Source of the DNA: Trochalopteron elliotii
Taxonomy: Eukaryota; Chordata; Aves; Passeriformes; Leiothrichidae
DNA: 64,000 nt
Assembly: GCA_024734555.1 (NCBI GenBank)
Contig: JANPWX010000072.1
Location: 3,816,420 to 3,880,419 of the forward strand
Direction: 5' to 3'
A program made the translations under genes and the position numbers. Positions 37,176 to 49,700 of this stretch are shown piece after piece (the stretch's first letter is position 1; every line of letters starts with the position of its first letter). The notes under the pieces are model-generated. The model was not told where the DNA came from. It searched no databases and was given only the letters and a program-made list of their open reading frames with translations.

Positions 37176-40100
37176 TCTCTGGTTGTCATGGTCTCCAAGA
37201 CTGTGCTTGTTTTGGTGGGCTTCATGAGACCATCTCAAGATCAGCAAGGACTCTGTTGAACAGCAGAAAACAACCTGGACTTCCGCTTACTACCAACATA
37301 CCTGTAAAATCTTTGTTACTCTTGATACCTCTTGCCAGTTTGAGAGATACCTGAGCTCTGCCTGGCCGTTCTGGGCCACCACACTTGCTGAGACCCAGCT
37401 AAACAGCAATCAGAAGGTAAGCACGGGCAGATGCTGGTCATGTGTGAAGCCTCTGTCTCATGGGTCTCACTGAAGCATGATGAGCGCCACCCCGCCCCTG
37501 TCCCCTCAATATTTTCCATGTGGAGTTTGCTTAGTTCATGAGTGTAGCTGCTACCACACACCCACACTGCTCTGACTACAAAGTTCAGGAAGAAATCACA
37601 GTCTATTTTTTTTTTCCAGCTGATGCCTTTTCATGTATAAGCTCTTTCAAACAGTGGAGTAATTCTCAAGCACCAATTTTCTAGAGTGGGAAAACCAGGG
37701 ACGGAAAATGCCGCATTTGTTGCTTATAAGCTAATGGAGGCAGAGTAGAGACAGGGCAGAAAAGTACATGTATATTCATCTATACCAGACAAGAAAACAA
37801 TAAAAAGAAATTTGTCTTTCTGTCAAAGAGAGACAGCTAGAAATAACTATCCTGCTCTGCTGATGGCAAGTAACACACCACATTATAGTGGCTGTAAAGG
37901 CAGAAGGAACACAATTATACTCTTTAGAATAAACCCTCATACACCAAATTAAACAAATTCCAGACTGGCTTATACACTTCAAACCATAAATGTATTAATA
38001 TGACATATCTTTTTGCTTTCACTTTTTTGATCAAGATATTTGTGCAGATTGTTCTGACAAACATAGCTTTAATAGGTGAAAAATTATTCAAATACGTAAA
38101 GTGCATAATTTTTAACCTGTTCTCAAAAGAAACAAACGCTGTCAACAATAGTAACTGTACTATTCTTTATAACATACAGCATTGCTGGCGGGTCTGAGTT
38201 GAACGTTTGCAGATGAGCAATATAAATGATTGTTGTGAATTACTGAAATTCCTTTTAACATCTGCAACACTGAAAAAGTATAATGACAAAGTCTGAAAAA
38301 GGGTACTGGCTCTAGTAGGAAAAAATTAGTTGAAGAAGTTGAGAGTCTGTAAACTAATTCTGCACACAGATTAAACACCGATTTCAATAATATATGTACA
38401 TGCAAATATGCTTGAACAACAGTGTAATAAAGGATAAACAGTACATTATGTTCAAGTGTGAAGGATTTTGTCTTCTTATGCCAGAATGTTTGTATTACAG
38501 TGTTGACTAAGAATTAGACTGTGTACTGTACATGGAAGCTATGTAATCTTTTGCTGTTCAGGCAGCGTGTATTGTAGAGTGCTGTAACCTGGCCATTATA
38601 GTCATTTCTCTGGAAGAGACAATGATTAGGAAGAGGAAGAATAATTGAATCCACAATCATTCTTTTAGATTTCAAAGACTTCCTACCTCATCAAAAGTCA
38701 GCCTCTTAATCTACGACATTTCATATCAACACAATTGTTAAGTATGTAGCATTTGAACTAAACTTTTGTCACTATGTAAAAACACAATACAAAAAAGTAT
38801 TTCAAAATATTTTTAAAAAGTCAAACCATGAGATTCCATAGACATGCAAATCTGAATATGCAGGAAAGGCAGCTAGCTCCTTTCCTACAATGAAATGAGA
38901 CAATACTTTTTGTTATGCTATGTAATATCATCATCTCTGGGTGAATCTAAGATGGAATTTCCATTTTAGAGAACAACTAATCTATATCACTTTACTGTAA
39001 CAACCTTTGGTATTCATGATCCCTGGAAATAGTATCTTTGTTACTCCAAGTGAAATAACAGGATGCAAAAACAGTTACATTCTTTTCCTAAAAGGAGGCA
39101 ATGAGTGCTACAATAGGAAAAAAATCTCATTTTCCTGAAGAGAAATTAAATGTGGAATACTCCATGACATAAGCTGCATTTTTTGTTGATATGATTAGCT
39201 GTAGTAAATATTAATAAATATTACAAATGCAAAAAATGAAGTCATAATTAAATGGATTTAATATAATGATTATAACTTTTTTTATTTGATCTGTACCCAT
39301 ATTAAATTATATTAAACATAGAATACTAGCTGGATAAAATCTATAAATATTCTCAAGCTTTTTCTAATAACCTTGTAAGAATCTAATAAGATAGCAACAT
39401 TTCATGACAGAATTTCATACCTGGAGTATAACATTATGTTGCACTCAAGCGTGAAATGTTTCCTTTATGCATTTAATATTAATGAAACTAGTTTCAAGAT
39501 ATAATTTACACATTAAATGTCTAGTTTGGTTTTTCAAAGTCAAGAGGATTTTTGCTGTTTTGTAAGAAATGAGATTTATGATTCTGAAGATGTGACATTC
39601 TCACAAATGCAAAACATTTTTTTGTGTGTGTTCCTTGCTTAAATGGTGGAGGTGCTGAATAAAACTTTGATGTGGTTTTTTTTTTTTTTTGCAAGTTCTA
39701 TGTCAAATATTTATTTACATACATAATTACTGCAGCCCTCATGCTCAAGGGGTTTATGTAGAAAGTCCTCCTTCCTCAAAGACTCCCCTGCTGTCAAGTC
39801 AAGAAATATACAAATAATTTTTCAGCTCTTACTGGATAACTCCTGGGTAGCTGAGTATGGAGTGGTGTAAGAGATTCTCCTTTCTGCTGCTGTTTAAATT
39901 GAAAAGGAAGAAAAAATACAGACTTTTCTGGTCAGTCTGTCCTTTTCCTTTTCTCTCCCTCCCAGCCTCTCAGCACTACCAGATTATTGCATGGTTGCCA
40001 GAGGCTCCATGGTATTTCAAAAGCAGGAAACTGTATTTTTTCTTTTGTATTTCTTCACCCCAATGTTTTGCCATGTGATACTGTTTCAAACACAGATTTG

Positions 40101-43039
40101 GTTTCTATGTTTTTTTCTAATGTAGCTGGTTAATAACTGTGTCATTGGCCAAATAGTTATTTGATTTAGTGTAATAAAGTCTATTTCCATTTGATCTGTT
40201 GTTATTCAAGACTACATTCGTTTAATCAAAATCTACTGTAAGTCACTATGCCCACTTTGAAATCTTTCAGACATCAATTTAATTCCAATAATTTTATTAT
40301 ATTTTCACAATGATTCTTTCTCAGAGATCCCTGAAGGGTGCATTCAAAGTGCTTTGATTAAACTTAATCTGAAGATAAAGATGGGATACTAAATTCTGAT
40401 CTTTTGGTGCAGTAATTGGAAATTCAAGTAAGGATTAAAAACAGTGAGTGAAGTCTAATGTTCCTCTTTTTCCATTCAGCAATGGACAAGTGCATTTTAA
40501 ACCTAAGACATCACAAGATAGCCACCTACAGTATTTCTATGTACATGGATAATATATATTATATAAAGCACCTCTCAATTCCTTATCCTTTTTTTTAGTT
40601 TATAACTGTTGTATAAATAAATTGACTTTATTTGTTCAGTGTCATTTATTTTATTACAATTTTTAAAATGTAATCAGATCCTTATTTAAGGAGTCAGTGG
40701 GTTGATGCATGTCCAGTTGCAAAAACAGAACTGTAGATTTAGTTTCTGATGACCTCGTTCCTTAGGTAGGCAAACTGGGTCTAGAAACATGTATTAGACT
40801 TTATACAAACATTTAAAATAGGTTTTAAAAAAGCATAAAAGATTGGACTTTTAATACCGCAGAAAATGAGTGTTCTTGTTTTCATGAACAAGATGAGTAC
40901 ACATGCACTGGTCACACAACATGAACTGTGTGAGGAGAAGTCTTGTGCATTGCAAATAACATTAAATTATATCTATTCATTACTTCTATTTTGTTCTATT
41001 AGACGGACTATTACATATAGTATGTGACTTAAGGAAAGTCACTTTTTTTTGTCTGTTTATTTTTTTAACTGATGTCATTGCTGATTTTGGACATGAGTGT
41101 TGTCATAAAATCACATGAACTTTTTCTAAAAGTTTAATATATTTGGTAGTCAACAATTTCACTCTGTTTGAAATTTACTGATATTGGCATGAATCACACA
41201 AAGCAAAAAGATTTTTTATTAGGAGTAGGAATTCAGTAAAGCTTTTTTAATATAAAAAGCCTGAAGCCAAAACATTACATTTGAAGTGCTCACCAAAATT
41301 CCAAGCAATTCTGAAAAATATCAAGATAGGAAGATTACTGTTATTATATTAATTCTCATGTAAGTTGTGAGATGCCTGTGAAGTTACCAGGGTATCAGAA
41401 GCTGAACATACTAAAATAAGAGCTGGAGTAGTATATCTGCTTGAGAACTAGATGTTTGCACTGAATAGCATAGTTGGAACACTGATAAGGGGGAAGAAAA
41501 ATTTTATTGTTCAACTTAGCTAAATATTAGTGAGAAATAAGAGCTAAATATTTTTTGGGTCATATTGTCACAGCTCTGGGCTGTGGGAGGATGATGCTAT
41601 TCTCAATAGCTCTGTGAGCTGTACAAAAGAAAACCCTGCAGGAGATGGAGAATTTGACAACTTATTGTCAAATTGTATTCCACTTTCTACCTACACAACA
41701 GAGAAAGTTACTCCTGCTATAATGTTGCACATGTCAATAGAAATTTCTGAACCTAGGAATATCATGATGCAAAAGTCACTATAATGTAGGGGTAGCACTG
41801 ACATTAACACATGTACTATACAATTTTTGATTAATAAAAGACCTGTACAGGGTTTTAAAATCACCTACATTCAGCAGTCCAATGCTGCACATCATTAGAT
41901 GTTAATGTACTTCTTCCTAAAAGTCATTGTTATTTATAAGCCTTTGAATATATCTTCCAGAGCTGTGAGGTTTGACTGGACTTTTCAATAGTTTATTGAG
42001 CAGTTTGGGAATTCTAATACCCTGCTTAATAACACTTCAAAATTTCAAAAAACATCTTTGATGACTTAGTAGTTTCTCCTGCAGAATCAATAGCGTGAAT
42101 GATTTGTAATAAACTGTAATCTGTATTACAAAAGTACTAATTCTTTTCCTGCCCTCTGTGATTTTACTGTGGAGTAAAATCCTCTATGGATTTTAGTCAG
42201 TGTTTGTCTCATGATCTTCCTTATTTGATCTGAAACATTGCTTTGAATCAATTAATAGGCTAATATGCTATTACAACAAACCACTTTAAATCAAGCATGG
42301 GATGAAATTAAGTTTTCTTTTCTGCAGTAAGTACTTATGAAAAGAAGGAAGTTCAGGACTTGTTTACTCAACTTGAAAAGAAAGCCCAAAAACTTTTATC
42401 ATTTATCTTGCCAGTAAATGCAAATATGACATAAGGATTTTTGAAAACACAGCAATGCATTAATGACAGATTAACAAAGTATTGCTGCTATATTAGTGAG
42501 GCAAGTTTAATGGAGTTTGTCTTTGTCTCCAAGAGAACTTATTTTTTTCCAAAAAACATACAGAATTGTGATATGGTAGAATTTGCTTAAATGAGATGTT
42601 GGTGACTGGCCTACCCTGAAAATTGTCTCCATTGATTAAAAAAGAAGTCAGCTCCTCTAAGAGCAAATATAAATGCATAGCCAAAAGAATTCTCTTTAAT
42701 CTATTTTCTGTGGTAGAGGTACACTGTGAAATTGCAATACCGTGGTGATTGATGAGGACTAGTTACAGGAGACATATTAGTTAGACCAAAGAGCCTTGGT
42801 TGAATGAATCATTCAAATCCATAAGTAGCAGATTCCAACGAATACAACTTATTCCTGAGAGATTTCTTGAAAACAGTATTCTTTATACTTCTGAAGATGA
42901 TGGAGCCCTGGAATTCCAATTAGATCCCACAAATGGCTTTAAAAATATTTTTTCATATTAAACACATTGCCTTGTTAGACGAGCAAGAGATGTGTGTATA
43001 GCATCCTTATCTGGACTACAGGTCACGAAAGAAAAACAG
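37176..43039. other. Unique non-coding DNA, mostly AT-rich
   Basis: 37176-37600 is GC-richer, with an 83-codon minus frame and no recognised similarity. From 37600 to 43039 the DNA is very AT-rich with no repeats or genes recognised. A T14 run at about 39677-39690 is the only simple repeat of note. Open frames stay under 85 codons. Confidence 0.5.
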
Positions 43040-43765
43040 CCCCTAAGGATAAATAAAACTGGCATCAGCTGATTTTCTTCACAGCACAGAAAAGAAAACA
43101 AGAAAGAGTGGAACACACTGAATTGCCATGGGAGAAGTTTGAGCTATTTTCACATTTGGCTTGCACAGCCCCAAACGTATTGTCGTCGTAGATCATTTCT
43201 CACTTCAGTCTCTAAAGCCAGCTCCTCTCCACCGGATGTTAATGTGTTCAGCAATCCCCAAAGCATATTTAACCAGGCCAAACAGTGTTTGCCCTTGAAG
43301 AGCTGCTTTTGGAGCATTTCGGAGCTTGTCTGTGAACATGGAGCTTCAGCCTTCACGATTTTGTTGTGTTTGATCCATCATGCTCTATGCTACAGTGGAA
43401 ACATTATGGAAACAAGAGATAATGTCTCACAATTCACAATAGTGATGTTGAAACCAGCTTTCCCATCTTCTGGAATCATCATCAGCTTAGTTATGTGGCA
43501 GAGAAATGGGAATGACAGGCAGCTTTCAGCCCTTTTATTGTCTGCTGGAGAAGAAAGTTTCAGCCACAAGCTTCCAAGGAAACTTGTCAAACCACCTGCA
43601 GGGCATTCACCTGTGTCCAGGGATTTTTGGGCTGTGTGGTTGCTGTGGTGCCCACCTGCTGCATGGGAAGGACTGGGTCCACTATGCTTTAGGTTTGTAT
43701 CTTGTTTTCCTTTAGATGTCAACACCACAGTCAGAACATCTGATCTTAAAACAGGAATTTAACTT
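43040..43765. other. Unassigned segment with balanced composition and a long stop-free stretch
   Basis: A stop-free plus-strand stretch covers 43139-43762 (207 codons), the longest in the window outside the N run. The first ATG in that frame is only at about codon 90. The composition resembles no protein family, there is no Kozak-like start, and minus-strand frames of 68 and 112 codons overlap it. I do not call a gene. The left part (43040-43360) has a complex, non-repetitive sequence and could be a conserved non-coding element or a non-coding RNA exon. Confidence 0.35.
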
Positions 43766-44271
43766 TCTATAATAGATTCTTAAGGTGGAAAAAGGATCCA
43801 AGAAAGTAAATGTTCATAATTTAATAACGAAGAAGTTTCTATAACAGATCACATAGAAGTGTTTGAGTTGCAAAGCTGTCACAGGGTTCAGGAGAAGTGT
43901 CAGACTTTCCATGTTATTTCCATGTGAGAGGGCAATTGCATCTGTGCATATAGCCTAGGACTATATAATCCTAGACTGCATACAGTCTAGGATTGCCTAG
44001 GTACTGGCACTTGGAAATTTAAGAAAAAATGAAAACTCAGATTTTGCATTAATTGCTCTAGCTATAGAAAACCATTATTTCAATCCAAACAAAGTGATTG
44101 TATAGCTTAAAATTCCGAACTTTCACAGAAATCTACCTTAAGAGAGCGATTTACAATGTAACATATTTAGGCATGGAAAGGCAGTTGATTGTTTATAGGG
44201 TGCAGTTTGCAGCTGGGAAGACATTGGCAGCAGGGGAGGGGGGAGCATCTTGCAGCAGCAGCCTCAAGACT
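43766..44271. other. Unique AT-rich DNA with a hairpin
   Basis: Nothing recognised except the inverted repeat listed separately. Confidence 0.5.
43967..43994. repeat. Perfect 12-bp hairpin with 4-nt loop
   Basis: aatcctagactg (43967-43978) and cagtctaggatt (43983-43994) are exact reverse complements separated by cata. Related cctagg motifs flank it at about 43954 and 43996. It is too short for a microRNA precursor and has no downstream T run, so a function is not evident. Confidence 0.92.
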
Positions 44272-44444
44272 CTTTTTCTAATGACTAGTGAGAGTTTTCC
44301 TTATCTTGGTTTAGACCCATGAGTTTCTTCACTCCTATACCTCCCCTTCTCTCTCCTGTCCCACCAGTTGTGTGGGGATGGGGAGGTGAGCAAGTACCTG
44401 GGTGGGTCCCACCTGCCAACAACAGCCTGGGTCAACAACCCACA
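44272..44444 (+). mobile_element. LTR 3' fragment, same family as the LTR at 22.9 kb
   Basis: ttatcttggtttagacccat (44301) followed by gagtttcttcactc, a ctctcctgtcccaccag block (44351), gggaggtgagcaagtacctg (44381) and a terminal cctgggtcaacaaccca (44426) has the order of the R/U5 end of the common avian LTR whose near-complete copy lies at 22909-23361. The upstream U3 is not present: bases before about 44270 do not match. No target duplication can be assigned. It is an old truncated remnant. Confidence 0.55.
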
Positions 44445-46250
44445 GATAGCAATTTTTAAATTGTTTGGCGTTTTAGTCATAGATGTGGATTTTTTGTAAT
44501 TGTTTTTTCCCTAACACATACGCATAGAAATACATAATGCATTTTCAACCACTAATTTTAAAGGGCTGATCACCAATCCAGAAGAATTTCCCTATCCAAT
44601 AACTACCCCTCTTTTTCCCTTTTATCTCTCTGGAGTTTAATAAAAATGTAATTTAAAAAGTCCGTTCTTTGCTGGTTTACATTGAGAAATCTGACTGTTC
44701 TGCTAAGATTGCAGTCTCTTGGTTTAACCTTTGTGCTGGCACATTAGTCTATTCAACCACAGCTCCAAAAGTCTGGATGACAACCTTTTTACATGGTAGG
44801 CAGTTCCATTTTTAGCAGATATTTCCCATTTTTCTTTTTCCAAACAATTTAGCTCAACTCATTTTCTACCAGACTATCAGTATAGCAGCATAAGGCAGTA
44901 ATGATTCTTAATTAAAGATACAGGACTACCTGCAGTCTAATTTGAGCAGAATCCAATTGTGAGAGAAGAATTTTAGTGGAATCACACATTTTTTGTATCT
45001 CAGGGCTAGTAAAGTGAGCTAATGTAATTGTCATTGATATGACATTAGGGTGTTTAGGGTTTCCAGAACTTACACTCCTGCAACATAGAGATAAAATATT
45101 AGTTTAGCTTCCTAATGTGCTATTGCCAAGTTTTCAGCAACAAGTAGAAGAGTACAAAGCACACATGCACCAAAAATTCTTGTTAAACTTTTGCATATAT
45201 TTGCAACCAATCTTGCGTATAATCACCTGCTCTTCTAAAAATTATATACAGCAGGTATATTGATACAGTGTATTTTTACATTATAAACATTAAATTTACA
45301 CTGCTCTGCTTGTTGAAAGGACAGTATTTTGTTCTCCTGAAGCAGAAGTTCCTCATACCTATATTGATTTATTAGATATATATTTAGATGTTTTATATAT
45401 GTAATACAATAGAATAAGATTATTTTTGTATTTTGATAGCCATGACTGATCTTAATAAAGAGGTTTAATAAATATCAGAGGCTATAACTCATAAGAGTAC
45501 TTTTCAAGCTTATTTTTTACATAACAAAAATTATATTTTTTTAATTTTGACATATGCAGTCATGATTTCATAATCTCATCTGGAACATAAAACTTAGTCT
45601 GTTTACTCAAATCCAAATGCTGAAAGTATCTATAGATATCCACCATAACATTAGAGAAAACCTGAAATCACAAATATTAGTTATTTATTCCCAAAGAATT
45701 ATACTTTACTACTAGCCTTCTTAAACCAAATGTAGTTCACCTTATGGTTCTCACTTTTTAATTGATTTTTTAAAAATTGTTTTTCTGAATTTTTCATATT
45801 AAACATTCAAAGAATGAGGATTTAAATTTAATGTATAAAATTTTTGAAAATATATGGAGTATAACTCAGATCCTTCGCATGTGTCTTGGCACAGAAAGTT
45901 ACACATAAGAAATCATTTTTTCTGAATCTCAGAGAAGAGACTATAACTCATTTTCACTTTGAAAACTAATCAGAAAAGTGTGCTTTAAGTCATGTTTTCA
46001 CATTTAAAAATAAAAATCATGCAGTATTTGTTTTACTGGTAGAAGAGTTGTTACTTAAATATGCCATTTAGCTTGATTAGTTCAGCATAAAGTCTTTTAA
46101 AGTAAAAACTAAAATCCTAAAAAGTGCCCTGACCTCCATAGAGTTTCTCCTTTCCAAATATTTCTCCTTGATACTGTTTCTCTCACAATTGAATATCAGT
46201 ACTTTACCATAGCCAAAAAGAATCTCAAATGATTAGTGAGGGCCTTTTAG
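44445..46250. other. Unique, very AT-rich non-coding DNA
   Basis: No genes or known repeats were recognised. Several A/T-only patches occur (45360-45420, 45520-45560, 45760-45860). Confidence 0.55.
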
Positions 46251-46343
46251 CTTCCCTTCCCTTCCCTTCCCTTCCCTTCCCTTCCCTTCCCCTCCCGTCC
46301 CTTCCCTTTCCCTCCCGATCCTTCGCCTCCCCTCCCCTGCGCC
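46251..46343 (+). repeat. (TTCCC)n tract, left of the assembly gap
   Basis: About eight perfect cttcc/ttccc pentanucleotide units, degenerating rightward into variants with cctcc, cgtcc and gatcc before the Ns begin. The strand is pure pyrimidine for most of its length. The same motif reappears directly right of the gap, so the gap interrupts one longer microsatellite. Confidence 0.95.
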
Positions 46344-46743
46344 NNNNNNNNNNNNNNNNNNNNNNNNNNNNNNNNNNNNNNNNNNNNNNNNNNNNNNNNN
46401 NNNNNNNNNNNNNNNNNNNNNNNNNNNNNNNNNNNNNNNNNNNNNNNNNNNNNNNNNNNNNNNNNNNNNNNNNNNNNNNNNNNNNNNNNNNNNNNNNNNN
46501 NNNNNNNNNNNNNNNNNNNNNNNNNNNNNNNNNNNNNNNNNNNNNNNNNNNNNNNNNNNNNNNNNNNNNNNNNNNNNNNNNNNNNNNNNNNNNNNNNNNN
46601 NNNNNNNNNNNNNNNNNNNNNNNNNNNNNNNNNNNNNNNNNNNNNNNNNNNNNNNNNNNNNNNNNNNNNNNNNNNNNNNNNNNNNNNNNNNNNNNNNNNN
46701 NNNNNNNNNNNNNNNNNNNNNNNNNNNNNNNNNNNNNNNNNNN
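46344..46743. other. Assembly gap, 400 N
   Basis: Exactly 400 undetermined bases, inside the TTCCC tract. Frames that appear to run through it (46229-46862, both strands) are artefacts of the Ns and the pentanucleotide repeat. Confidence 0.99.
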
Positions 46744-46796
46744 CCCTTCCCTTCCCTTCCCTTCCCTTCCCTTTTTTTCCTCTTTTTTTTTTCCCC
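46744..46796 (+). repeat. (TTCCC)n tract, right of the gap, ending in T-rich sequence
   Basis: Five to six ttccc units, then a T-rich run with scattered C up to 46796. Confidence 0.95.
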
Positions 46797-49700
46797 ATTA
46801 GAAATCTCACATCTTGTAACACACTCAACTATTTTAAAGAACAAATCTAAATAAGCGAGCACTGCAAAAGTTCACATAAAGCAGTCACCCAAGGAGCAAC
46901 ATTCACCACTCTGGTCAAGCTGACAGGATGATGCAGATGTGCAGGGCCCTCTGTCCCCAGAAACTAGGAGAGTATGCATTTCACAGAGTGGGGAGAGAAA
47001 GCCTGCAAAACCTTAGGGATAATGTCCTCCCTAAAACTCTGTTAGACAGAAGAGAACAGCCTTGCATCAACAGACCATGTGACCAGGATTAACTTGTAAT
47101 GAAACTACTCTGGAGTGCCTTTGTTATCCCTTCAAATTGCATTTAACAGTGTTAATCTGGTGTCCTTTTGGATTTTTTAGAATCAGTGGGTACTTTTGCA
47201 AAGACTTTTGGAGATGCGGGTTTACTGTATTGCTGTACTTTGAAAGCACTTGTGGGACCAGATTTTTGTAATTTGTCCTAGTCACTTATTTGTGGTGATT
47301 CCTAATGGCATGGTGGTTACTTACTGTAAGCCAGACCACCACTTTAAAACATCCTGGGCAAAACCAATCAGACTTTCTTGAGATTGCCAGGTCTCACCAG
47401 TGTGATAGGTCTTAGTTCAGAGCTCTCACTGAACAAAATCTTATCTCAGCAGGGACTGTAGTACCTTGGTGCTGGGAGCAAGGCAGTCTCTTCTGGCTCC
47501 CATTTCTCACCAACCTGACAAAAACCTGCTACTGAGCTGGGACTATACTCCCATAAGTCTTCTGTCTCTTACACTGAGCACTAGTACTAACTTTTGCTCA
47601 AAATTACATTTCTGCATGCTGTAACGTCCTTTTGTGTTCTATGGCAACTCTCTTTGTGTCATTTCCTCTGTGTCTGTGACCAGAATCATCCACACGGCAC
47701 AGAAATTCACTTTGTTGTTACATCAGAGATTAATTTGTTTCCTAAAGCCAGTGCCACAATTGAGACATTACTCATTAAGAAGCAGAGGTCTGCATTTTTG
47801 TCTCCCCTCTATAGGCACAGAACCAAATTGTGTTCAGAACATTCAGCTGAAATCTGTCTCTTAAATTAGGTCATTGCCCTGATAAATCCTTCCTAACTAT
47901 ATATCCAGAGAGCTGATTAAAATCCAATCTATTTGGCATTATAATTAAGCCTCACATCTAGTTTACAGTTTTATAATTACAGCTCTGCATCCTGAGAAAG
48001 ATCAGAGGTCTCTCTTGTTCAGCTCAGGGATCAGAACAGTTCTGCTGAGAGCATCTGAAGGGAGGCAGAACACTGGTATTTGCACATATGTTGGAGATAG
48101 ATAAATGCTTCTGAAAGAGGCCCTTGCTGATGAGCAGATCTGCCCAGACCTGCAGATGTGTCCTGCAAGAGCCATGTGACATTTGCAATATGAGGGGGAG
48201 ATAGGGTGACTGATTTTTCAATGCGACTTAGCGAGTGAATGTCTGTGACCAGAAACAACACAGGATGATTCTTTTCTATCATTATGGTGGATCTAGCTCT
48301 ACAAAAGTCAACTGTTGCCCTTATTTGTCTAATTTTTGTATAATTCATTTTCCTAGTCAGTTTTTGTTTTTTCATGTTTCTGAAAAGCAGGGAAGGGCAC
48401 AGGAAAATGGGAGAGCTACCCATAAAACCTCAAGGTTTTTGTATCACTCTGAAGTTACTTAAAATATGCCTTGAGGAGATGGAGGTTTGTGCTTTTTTCT
48501 TCTTCTGACAGCAATGAATCTGAAGTTATTTAGAAAGTAAGTAGAGAAGACTGAGATACAGAGTCATTTCTACTACACATCCCAGCAGAAGAGCACCCTT
48601 CTTCCAGTAAGAGGCACAAAAATGCCTCACAGTTTCCTTGTTAGGCTGCCACCTTCATTATGCACAGGTTTCTCCTCTCCATTCAGAAGTTTCCTTTATT
48701 CAGTCAATGCCGCTTCAGGATCTGACATGATCAGGTGCCTTCAACCTCACCCACTGCAAATACCCCACAGCTTTTGCCATGAACTGAAGCATGCACTGCA
48801 CCTTCTGCTGAGAACAGTGAAAACTAGCACACAAGAGCAATCCATGTGTTGCTTCCAATGGGATTTCTTTAAAAGAGTGGCAACATCTGCCTTTACATAC
48901 TTTAAAGACCATTTGCCTACTTACTTGCCTGTTAAACACCTAGATGAAAAGCAGTATCATATTTTCACCACCATTATATAGTTTGGATTAAGTGTGAACA
49001 AGGGCACATGGACAGGGGGAAAAAAAGAAAAGTTAAAAGCCTGGTATTTATATTGTGTTCAATTGAAAACAAAACCTCCAGGTATCCATTTCAGCTCTTC
49101 TGTATATCAGCTTTCCTTTCAAAGTATATCAGAGACTTCTAAATCACCTTTTGCCCAGGCCCTCCTGTATCAGACACAAGGTCAAAAATTTCCCACTGAT
49201 ATGTCTTTAAAAGAGAGGAAAGTTTTACCAGATTATTACCTTCAGAAAATTTATGGTCATTGTAGAAAGATAATTTTCACAGTTGCTATGTGGCAGGCTG
49301 GCCCATACCTTAGTTGCATTTTAGGTGTCCCATGAACTGTTGGTGGTTTTCATTTATTGTCCATTCAGTTCAGCTGCCATTACTCAGGTTACATAGCATC
49401 ATTTTGTTAGAAGGAACTTTACCTCTGTATTGCACAGCAGGATCAGGACATGCACTGATCAAATATTTTTCCCGTTCAAACAGATGGTGTGCTACTCTTC
49501 ATTACCCTGGGAAGCTTCTCAATTCATCCTAATTTTGCTCTTTGCTTTTTTACTGTAAAAAAAAGAAAGAAAAGAAAAAAGCAAAATAGCATTATAGTTA
49601 GTTTTTCAAATAAACACGTTTGTCAGCTTTGGAAATTATATTGCTTTTAGAAAGTGGGCTCTTCCCTTCCATACATAGCATTTTTACTTGATTTCTGCTG

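Noticed and set aside
43139..43762. 207-codon plus-strand open frame as a gene
   Set aside because: It starts without ATG (first ATG near codon 90), shows no family resemblance or domain, overlaps minus-strand frames, and has no exon signals that I could defend. Kept only as an observation.
43967..43994. MicroRNA precursor
   Set aside because: The 12-bp stem is far shorter than a typical precursor stem and the flanks do not extend the pairing.
46229..46862. Frames of about 190-210 codons on both strands
   Set aside because: They consist almost entirely of N and the TTCCC pentamer.
48031..49335. Run of 113-130 codon frames as possible exons
   Set aside because: Frames lie on both strands, contain no recognisable motif, and no consistent splice-site arrangement was seen.
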